Assembly (NCBI GenBank): GCA_026120185.1
Contig: JANUWF010002362.1
Location: 992,001 to 1,056,000, forward strand
From: Voacanga thouarsii
Taxonomy: Eukaryota; Streptophyta; Magnoliopsida; Gentianales; Apocynaceae
Length of the DNA stretch: 64,000 bases
Direction: 5' to 3'
The position numbers and the translations under genes are program-made. The notes beneath the pieces are model-generated. The model was not told where the DNA came from. It did not search any database and worked only from the letters and a program-made list of their open reading frames with translations. Positions 56,380 through 64,000 of this stretch are shown piece by piece. Within the stretch, counting starts at the first letter, position 1, and each line of letters begins with the position of its first letter.

Positions 56380-57260
56380 TGTACTCACAAAATTTTATTG
56401 GAAGAAGTAACCAAACCCGTAGTACAACCTCAACGTAGGTTGAACCCAAATATGAGTGATGTGGTAAAAGGTGAGGTGATTAAACTCTTAGATTCCGACA
56501 TCATTTAACCTATTTATGATTGGGTTAGTCCAACACAAATGGTACCAAGGAAGGGAGGAGTGACTGTGAGCCCAAATAAAAAGAAAATGAGTTGATCCCA
56601 ATGAGATTGGTTACCGATTGAAGGGCTTGCATTGATTATAGAAAATTGAATGAGGCAACTAGAAATGACCATTTTCCTCTCCCTTTCATTGGCCAAATGT
56701 TAGAAAGCTTAGCCAGACATGAGTTTTACTGTTTTTTAGATAGTTTTTCTGGATAATTTCAAATTCTCATAACACTGGGGGATCAAGAAAAGACCACATT
56801 TACATGCCTTTTTGGTACTTTTGCATATCGACGTATGCTTTTGGTCTTTGCAATGGTCGTAAAACATTCCAAAGATGTATGGTGGCTATTTTTGAAGGGC
56901 TTGTGAGAGATATTATGGAGGTATTTATGGATGATTTTTCTATTTTTGGTAATTCTTTTGACTTGTGTTTGGCCAATTTGGAAAAAGTTCTTCAAATGTG
57001 TGAAAAGACCAATCTCATGCTTAATTAGGAAAAATGCCACTTCATGGTGCAAGAAGGTATAGTATTAGGACACAAAAGTTCAAAGAAAGGTATTGAGGTT
57101 GATAGGGCCAAGATTCAAGCAATTGAGAAACTCCTTCCTCCAACTTCTGTGAAGGCTATTTGAAGTTTTCTTAGTCATGTAGGTTTTTATAGGAGGTATA
57201 TCTTGGATTTCTTAAAAATTTCTAAACCCCTTACTTCTTTGCTTGAGAAATTTTTTATTT
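56380..57260 (+). pseudogene. pol: ATH-1 reverse transcriptase
   Basis: Pieces in shifting frames: HKILLEEVTKPVVQPQRRLN, EVIKLLDSDII then PIYDWVSPTQMVPRKGG, and the open frame 56804-57028 with YAFGLCNGRKTFQRCMVAIF and EVFMDDFSIFG (MDD palm motif). These are followed by GHKSSKKGIEVDRAKIQAIE and RSFLSHVGFYRRY-like thumb sequence. Stops and at least two frame shifts make it non-functional. Confidence 0.82.
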
Positions 57261-57900
57261 TGATGAAAAATGTCTCAATGCTTTCAATGTGCTTAAAATG
57301 AAATTGATCAATTCTCCTATTTTAATTCCACTGAATTGGTCTCTTCCTTTTGAATTAATGTGTGTGCAAGTGATTATACAGTGGGTGCAGTTCTTGGACA
57401 AATGAGGAATTAGCACTTTCAACCAATTTACTATGCAAGAAAAACTCTTACGGCTGTACAAGAGAACTACACCACAACAGAGAAAGAGTTGCTTGTAATA
57501 GTGTCTTTTTTAGTAAATTTTGTTCGTATCTTATTTTGTCCAAAGTCATTGTATATACGGATCATTCCGTGCTTAAGTACCTACTAACCAAGCATAATTC
57601 TAAACCAAGATTGATAAGATGGGTTTTATTATTATACGAATTTGACTCGGAGATTAAGGACAAAAAGGGAGTGGAAATTTTAGATGCGGATTACTTATCT
57701 AGGTTGGAAATCCCAACCTTGAGCTATTGGCTAAAGGAGACAACAATGACACCTTCCCGGATGAACAATTCCTACTTATTGATGGTGAGATTTCACAAAC
57801 ACCTTGGTATGTGTATTTTGCTAATTACTTGGTTGCAGGAATTATTCTGGAAGATTTCAATGCATAATAAAAGAAGAAATTCCTCTCCAAAATAAAGCAT
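57261..57900 (+). pseudogene. pol: ATH-1 RNase H
   Basis: [16 protein letters not shown] (about 57364-57411; ASDxxxGAVLGQ motif), [20 protein letters not shown] and EKELLVIV, then in the next frame [20 protein letters not shown] and [20 protein letters not shown] (57536-57680), ending near DADYLSRLE, the usual RNase H/connection end in gypsy elements. Confidence 0.82.
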
Positions 57901-59095
57901 TACTTTTGAAAAGATCCATAATTATTTCAGTGTTGTGAGAATCAAATCATTTGAAGGTGTGTGGATTCTATAGAAAATACAAATATCTTGAAATACTGTC
58001 ATGAAGGACTCACGGGAGGCCACCACCAAGCTAATAACGTCATAAGAAAGGTGCATGAGTCCGGATTTTATTGGCCTACACTTTTCAAGGACTCTCATAG
58101 GTTTGTTCAAAATTGTGATAGGTGTTAACATATAGGTAACATTTCTAAATCGAATGAGATGTCCTTACAAAATTTTCAAGCTTATGGAAAGTTTTGACTA
58201 TTTGAGAATTAATTTCATAAGCCCTTTTCCTAATTCTTTAGATAACAAATACATCTTGGTTGCCGTTGAATATGTATTAAAGTGTGTTTAGGCACAAGCC
58301 TTGCCTACTACTAATGCACAGATTGTAGTAAAATTTCTAAAGAAACTTTTCACCCAGTTTAGAGTACCTAATGTACTCATTAGTGATAGGGGAACCCATT
58401 TTTGTAATACCCAATTGAATAAATTTCTCAAATATTTAGGAGTTACTCAAAAGTTTGCCACCCCCTATCATTCCCAAACAAGTGGCCAAGTTGAGGTGGT
58501 TAATAGATAATTTAAAAGGATCTTGGAAAAAGTGGTTAATCATACAAGAAAGGATTGGAGTTTGAAGCTTGATATATTCTTTGGGCTTATAAGACTGCTT
58601 TTAAAACTCCTTTTGGTACTACCCTTTATTGATTGGTGTATGGGAAATCTTGTTATTTATTAGTAGAAATTGAACACAGAGATTATTGGGCTATCAAACT
58701 CGTTAACCTCGATCTTGAGCTTGCTGGACAATCTTGGTTACTTCACTTGAATGCCTTGGATGAATTGCACATGGCTGCCTATGAAAATTCTCTCATGTAT
58801 AAAGAAAAGGTGAAATGGTGGCATGAAAACATATTGCTTAATCCCGAGAGTTTAAAGAAGGTGATAAAGTGTTGTTGTTTAATTCTCACTTAAGACTCTT
58901 TCTAAGTACGTTGTAATAAAGATGGTCAGGGCCGTATATGGTAACTAAGGTTTGTCCTTTTGGTACACTTGAAGTCACTTACCCGGATAATGGTACATTC
59001 AAGGTCAATGAAAATCGAGCAAAGCACTATTTTGGTGAGACTATGGACAGCATGGATCATGTGGATGTTTTTCTCTATGAGCCATAATTCTTCTT
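57901..59095 (+). pseudogene. pol: ATH-1 integrase
   Basis: The HHCC-type region HCHEGLTGGHHQANNVIRKV, FYWPTLFKDSHRFVQNCDRC is followed by the core frame 58301-58510: FLKKLFTQFRVPNVLISDRG, THFCNTQLN, YHSQTSGQVEVVNR (ISDRG carries the second catalytic Asp, QVEV the Glu). The C-terminal part (58633-58893) has YGKSCYLLVEIEHRDYWAIK and AYENSLMYKEKVKWWHE, conserved in plant gypsy integrases. Stops separate the parts. Confidence 0.82.
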
Positions 59096-60452
59096 CTAGA
59101 TCCTATGGATATTTTTCATACTTGTTGATTTTCTTTTCCTATTTCATTTGGTTTATTTTCTTGTTCTTTTCCTAAATTTATGTTTTTCTTTGTTTTGTTT
59201 CTTTTAAGTGGGTACTTTTGTGACTTTCCTAAAGAGTACTCCTTGTGGTGGATTCGAACATAGTGAACTTACTATATAATGGAAGTATTTTCTTCTCTTG
59301 TTCCTTCCTCTTTATTGATTTTAGTCTTTTTGGCTTTGCTTTCATTGTTATATCTTTGGCCACTAAGGACAATGTCCAGTTTAAGTGTGCAGGGAGGGAA
59401 GGGGAGGGGGAGGGGGGAGAATGAGTTTAAAGAAGAAATATTTTTCCATATCACTTTTGTGAAAAATTTTAAAATTTCAGTGGTTGTCATTGTTTAAAGC
59501 AAGTTTGTAATTCTTTTTCTTACTTGTATATGATATTTTGTCATTCATTTGGTAGATCTTTATGAAATTGGTTTAGTAGATAAGATATTGTCAAGACTTG
59601 AGAATATTAATTAATCTTGTTTATGCATTGGTGTTTGAATGTTATTTGACTCATCTAATTTAAATATGTATGATATGATGAATGGGGGGAAAGTTTATTG
59701 GCTAACTCTTGTATTATGAGCTTAAACATTGCTTAGCTTTGAGTTGTGATGAGGAATATGAGTTTATAAAAGATCTTTGAGAGGAAAGATTGTGGAGAAT
59801 TGTGGAAAATTCTTGTGAGTTAAAAATTAAAAGCATGAGTTGATTGCTTCCTCTTTGAAGATGAAAAAAAAATTATTTTTGCTTGATATAGGGGCCAATA
59901 CGAATAGCGAAGAGAAATCCACTTTCTTGAGGCTATCAATTCCCTAAAGCAAAAGAGAGGAAAATTGTTGAAAAATAATGAGTGGTGACTATAAAGGGGC
60001 TAATATGGTATGTGAAGAGAAATCCATGCATTTGAGGCTACCAATTCTCTAAGTCATGAAAAAAATTTGAAAGAATAAGATTGGAGTGCTTCCCTCACAT
60101 CATGACTTGAGTTGCGCAATTTTTGGATTTATAATGTTTAAGTTGGTAGATGGCTTAACTTATGTGATTCATGTTGTTTATATTTTTACTTGAAGAGTGA
60201 AATAATTTTCTTAGACTAAGGTATGAACTTGATTAATTTGACTTCAAGAGTATCGTGATGTCTTGTCAAATATTTCAAGGGTTGAATTGTTTTCAAAGGG
60301 TGTGAATGACAAATAGTTTTATCTAAAGGTTGAAAAGAAGTTATAATCTTCGCTATGTTAAAAAAAAAAATTGGAATGAGAAAGAACTTGTGTTTTCTTA
60401 GCATTAAAGTGTTTTACTTGAGGACAAGCAAGAATTGAAATACGGAGATATG
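59096..60452 (+). other. ATH-1 3' non-coding region
   Basis: No gene is supported. A short hydrophobic frame (59279-59497) spans the conserved GGACAATGTCCAGTTTAAGT stretch and a G-rich purine tract (59391-59418) that recurs in Athila/Tat elements. The segments 59885-59950 and 59995-60060 are two diverged copies of one unit (GGGGC, TAATA or CAATA, GAAGAGAAATCCA). A decayed purine tract (about 60440-60452) lies before the LTR. Confidence 0.6.
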
Positions 60453-60795
60453 TGATAGGGGTTAAAATCACCATTATTTTTCTAGTTATTTGATGTTGTT
60501 TTAAGATACATTTGTTGCAATAACTATACATATTCCTTCCTATTTGACATTTTTCTTGTAGAAAGTATTTTTGATGAATTTATGCAGATTTGAGTTGATT
60601 TCAAGCAAAACAGAGAATTTTTCAGAGCACACTTGGCATAAGGTATGGCAAGTGGACCAGCTGCCAAGTCCCTTCTGGATGGCCAGAGGAAAATAGAGCA
60701 AAATTCAGAGGTGGAGCAGAGTGCACCTGGAGCCAGTTGGGTCGACCAGACCTAACGCTAGGCCCGTTTTGGAATGCCAAAATCTTATGCACGAA
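60453..60795 (+). repeat. ATH-1 3' LTR, first part
   Basis: It starts TGATAGGGGTTAAAATC, aligns with 62829 onward and, from 60610, with 53427 onward. It is interrupted by NA2 at 60796. It contains four quasi-palindromes (60627-60767). Confidence 0.82.
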
Positions 60796-61856
60796 TGATA
60801 TGATCTTGAGGAGCACCAATTTGAGATTTGAAGCTCAAAACAAAGAGACCTAATTAAAGACTAGAACCCTAGGTAAAATAGCTTCCTAGGTCCCAAAATC
60901 TAATGAATTAAACCAACTAAATCAATACCCAAACACTCCAAACCCAAGAAGGATCAAGAAAAAATGGGATGAGAAGATTTAGGCAGCCAAATGAACTCCT
61001 AAAGAATCCTAGATTAGCTAGAAATCTAAGACCTACTTTAGGAAGATTAGAGACTAGATTCTTAGGTTACACTAAAGCCTAAGAGAAGTCTTGATTGATT
61101 TTGAGAATCACCTAAGAGGAACACCCCCAAGAACTCTCTCTAGAGAGAATAAATTCAAAATATCAAATGTTATCTTTACAAGAGTTATAAAGACATTTAT
61201 ATAAATTCTTTGCCCTCAACTAATTAGCAAACTAATCTTAACTATTAAATAGCCTTAATACAAGCTTTGAGGCCCTATTACATGCCTTAAAAGAGGTTAA
61301 AACATAATACAAGTTGTTGCATAAATAAAATGCTAAAAATAAGAAAAATAGAAAAAAAGTCGGGACCAGCCCGACTAGGGACGGTGCCGGCTCTAGCACA
61401 CAGAGCTGGCACCAGCTTAGTTCTGTCCAAGATAGAACCGAGCCAGATCTGGGCTGGCGCCGGGTCCTTTATTCTGGGCCGGTACCAGGTCGACTCTGGG
61501 CGGCCTCTCTAGTTTTGTTGTAGAACAATCCCTACTCATTTAACCTCCATTTCTTTTCCATGTGTTCCCTTGATCTTCCAAGTGAAATGTTGATCATTTT
61601 GAGATCTTCTTGATACTCCTTTGGCCTCTAATCCATATTTAAAGATTGGTTTGATCCTCCACATGGATTGTTACTTATGTTGTGCGTCATTATGGCCCTT
61701 CACAAACTTCTTAGCCCTGGGTTTGTTGAATTTGTTGCCATAAAAATTCTTTTGAATCCTTTTGAATTTTTTTCTTACCCATGAAGCCATAACGTGTGAT
61801 TCTGTCCTTCTTTTCTCTTCTTGAAAATGACCTCATACCTAATTTGATTCCTATTA
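60796..61856 (-). repeat. NA2 3' LTR
   Basis: It starts TGATATGATCTTGAGGAGCA and aligns with 6501-7654. The end CTATTA replaces CTATCA. Four quasi-palindromes lie at 61378-61396, 61401-61419, 61450-61467 and 61475-61491. A purine tract (minus strand of 61857-61868) adjoins it. Confidence 0.82.
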
Positions 61857-62828
61857 TTTCCCCCCTCTTAAAGATAATTCGTCTTTCAATCAATACCTGC
61901 ATTACAATTCAAACAAGATATTTTGTAAGAATGTAAAACTTTTGGTTTTAGATTCTCACTAACTCCCTTGTTTTCTATTTTTTCAACTGAAGCTCTTAAA
62001 CTCATTTTACCCATTTTCTTTTTCTCAACCTCTTGCTTGGCTCTCTCTTGCAGCACTTTACTTTGTTTGTACCTCCCTCCATGCTCTCTCACTCTCCTCT
62101 CTTCTTCTCTAATCTCAAACTCTTTTATCTCACACTCTTTTATCTCTTTCCTCTTCTCTTTTAGCTCTCTTTCTCTTTCTTTTCATCTTCTCTTCTCTCT
62201 TGCTCTTGTTTTCCTTTCTCTTGCTTTTCCCTCTTTTTTTGTTCTCTTTTCTTTTTATCCTCCTCCCTCAAAATATTTTGACCATTTACAATCTCACTTG
62301 GGGGCATAGGACAAAGTGTGAATTTTCTTCTATCTTTACACAAAAAGTAAGTTTTTTTCTTCCAATAGTGAACTATCTCTGTATAATATAGACAAGGCTT
62401 TCCCAACAATATATGCCTAACATGCATAGGAAACACATCACACATCATCTCATCTTTATATCCCCTTATGGCAATTGTAACCTTGACTTGTTTGTTCACC
62501 TTTACTTCACCACAATTGTTCAACCACTGAAGCTTATAAGGTTTAGCATGTTTCAAGGTCTCCATTCCCAATTCCTCCACCAATGTAGCACTAATCATAT
62601 TTTTCCAACTCCCTCCATGAATAATCAAGCTACAAGTTTTTTCTTTAATTTGTCACCTTCAATAGAAAATATTTTCCCTTTGTAAATCCTCTTTTTAGAC
62701 AACCACACAAGCTTCAACGACTTCCCTCATAATACCAATCAATGCACATGATTTTCTCAAGTGCATCCTTATCTCTTCCATCTACTCTATCTCCCCCACT
62801 AGGTTTGGTGTCTCTTGGTGAAGTTGAA
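61857..62828 (-). pseudogene. NA2 protease and charged tail
   Basis: The minus frame 62161-62628 gives NMISATLVEELGMETLKHAK, PYKLQWLNNCGEVKVNKQVK, CDVFPMHVRHILLGKP and the linker FTLCPMPPSEIVNGQNIL, then a Lys/Glu-rich tail (to about 62090). Beyond it, SCLNCNAGID (about 61887-61920) runs to the polypurine tract. The active-site loop near 62620 reads IIHGGSWKN where IxDGGSCTN is expected, so the catalytic Asp is lost. No RT lies between the protease and the LTR. Confidence 0.8.
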
Positions 62829-64000
62829 TGATAAGGGCTAAAATCACTGTTACTTTCCTAGTTATTTAAGTTTCTTTTGAGATACATTTGTTAACAATAA
62901 CTAGACATATTTCTTCCTATTTTATATTTTTCTTTTAAAAAGAGGTTTTTATAAAATTATGTAGATTTGAGTTGTTTTCGAGCAAAAATATGAAATTTCC
63001 AAAATGGACCTTACGCCAGGCCTAGCTAAGGGACCAAGCACTGGGTCTATTATGGTTAAATAGCAAAAATAGAGAAAAACATAATAGACCTATGCCCGAA
63101 TTTGGTATTTTTCAAAGGATTTTGGTATTTTCTAAATTCTACTCAGACTAGACTTCTCAAGCAATGAATTTTGGTATCCATGAGGCTTATAAATACAAGA
63201 AAAATACAAGAGAAATGTGATTTGAAGGATCCAAGTTGGCTACCCAATCACCACTTAACAGAGCATTATTCAAAGGATGTTTTCAAGAGAAGAAGAAGGG
63301 CTTGTCTATGAGTTTTATCTTTTATCCTTTATTTGCTTTTCATTAACAATGATGTGCTTAGTGTTTTGATTTTAATTGGATATCATTTTGGATATTATAA
63401 TTTTGAGTTAATTGGATTTTTTGATAATCTATTGTTATCTTTGGTGTTTGATTACTTGTTATCATTGGTTATTGATACAAGTTCTTCTAATTGACTTGAA
63501 AAAATGATGTTAGGAGTTTTATTGCGTTGATTTCATATTTATCTAATATTAATAGACTTGAACGATAAAGTTAAGATCATAGGACTAAGAAATCAAGGAG
63601 TAGTTGAATTCACCTCAAACAAAGGATCAGTACCTAGTTTCATGTTTATGAGGAATTGAGCTTAATGCATTTTTTTTTGTTATGTTAGTTTGATTGACAA
63701 ATCTATTAATTTAATCAAAAGATAGTAATTCCATAGATTGACAAACGAAGTAGAATTTATCTAAGTAGATTTATGACGAGAAACGATTGAATTTTACTTT
63801 ATATTCTTTCATGATAGTGATGAATGCTAAGTGATTCAATATTGTGTGTTCAAGATAATTGTCTAGTTACATGAAATTGCATCCCTGAGTTATATTTTTT
63901 TTATCTTTATTTATTTTTCTTATTTTATTGGCTAAATAATAAAGATTTGGGTAAAGTAAGGTGGGAGCCTAAGTTCTTTTGGATTCGATACTTGCTATTC
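62829..64000 (+). repeat. ATH-2 LTR (runs off the window)
   Basis: TGATAAGGGCTAAAATCAC matches the ATH-1 LTR start (60453), and the homology continues through the sequence matching 53427-54530. It reaches the right edge before the LTR end, so whether an internal region follows is unknown. It probably inserted into NA2. Confidence 0.78.

Larger units (their letters stand above)
53427..60795 (+). mobile_element. ATH-1, Athila-like Ty3/gypsy element
   Basis: A 5'-truncated LTR (53427-54662) is followed by a tRNA-Asp-type primer site, gag, protease, RT, RNase H, integrase, a 1.35-kb 3' region and the first 343 bp of the 3' LTR (60453-60795). RT precedes integrase, as in Ty3/gypsy. Protease and Gag motifs (STAIILRSGKEL; LADRSNKYPKRIVEDVLV; SLILGRPFL) fit the Athila lineage. 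NA2 cuts the 3' LTR; the 5' LTR has lost its first 150 bp or so at the COP-3 junction. Confidence 0.85.
60796..62828 (-). mobile_element. NA2, truncated gag-protease element (minus)
   Basis: The 3' LTR 60796-61856 (TGATATG...CTATTA) is followed on the minus strand by the gag-protease tail and protease, then cut at 62828 by the LTR start of ATH-2. It is the same family as NA1 and NA3. Its 5' part may lie beyond the window if ATH-2 is inserted into it. Confidence 0.75.

Noticed and set aside
59279..59497. Small hydrophobic protein upstream of the ATH-1 3' LTR
   Set aside because: The stretch is a conserved non-coding purine-tract region of Athila/Tat elements, and the frame is short and unsupported.

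Overview
This window is plant nuclear DNA, AT-rich and almost entirely transposable elements. The element types point to an angiosperm: Sirevirus-type Ty1/copia elements, a CACTA DNA transposon, Athila-like Ty3/gypsy elements, and gypsy-type elements carrying only gag and protease. I found no intact host gene, tRNA, rRNA, bacterial feature or CRISPR array. Every element gene carries stops, frameshifts or lost catalytic residues, so all coding entries are pseudogenes. Element names here (NA, CACTA-1, SIRE-A/B, COP-1/2/3, ATH-1/2) are local labels.

The main structure is a Russian-doll nest. At the left edge (1-1835, minus) is a gag-protease element, NA3. Its neighbour CACTA-1 has termini at 1836 and 48737 and flanking ATA triplets. 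Inside it, SIRE-A (plus) has LTRs at 4897-6278 and 40655-42044 and near-identical flanks (CATTT/CATGT). The gag gene of SIRE-A is split by NA1 (minus, 6501 to about 35138). The 5' LTR of NA1 is split by COP-1 (minus, 11832-34730, exact duplication CTTCA). COP-1 is interrupted twice: its 3' LTR by the truncated COP-2 (13341-15964), and its pol by SIRE-B (plus, 18963-29740, exact duplication AATAT). Reassembly therefore needs split joins: SIRE-A gag 6341-6500 with about 35141; the NA1 LTR 11080-11831 with 34736; the COP-1 LTR 11832-13340 with 15965; COP-1 pol 18957 with 29746.

CACTA-1 itself holds dense subterminal repeats, one decayed exon resembling a host gene, and a 4.4 kb array of about 29 monomers of roughly 155 bp with a nine-monomer higher-order duplication.

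Right of the CACTA element (48741-64000) is a second, rearranged cluster. It holds an LTR-like piece, an inverted Athila-type LTR fragment, the truncated COP-3 (minus), a nearly full-length Athila-like element ATH-1 (plus, 53427-60795), the gag-protease element NA2 (minus, 60796-62828) inserted into its 3' LTR, and a second Athila-type LTR (ATH-2) running off the end.

The most interesting signals are non-coding. (1) Tandem hairpins lie in the transcribed leader of both Sirevirus families, and their outer stems differ in sequence yet stay paired. (2) A GC-rich quasi-palindrome occurs four times in the LTRs of two different lineages. (3) A satellite with higher-order structure sits inside a DNA transposon. 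Inactivating changes are mostly C-to-T or G-to-A, as expected for old, methylated, silenced repeats.
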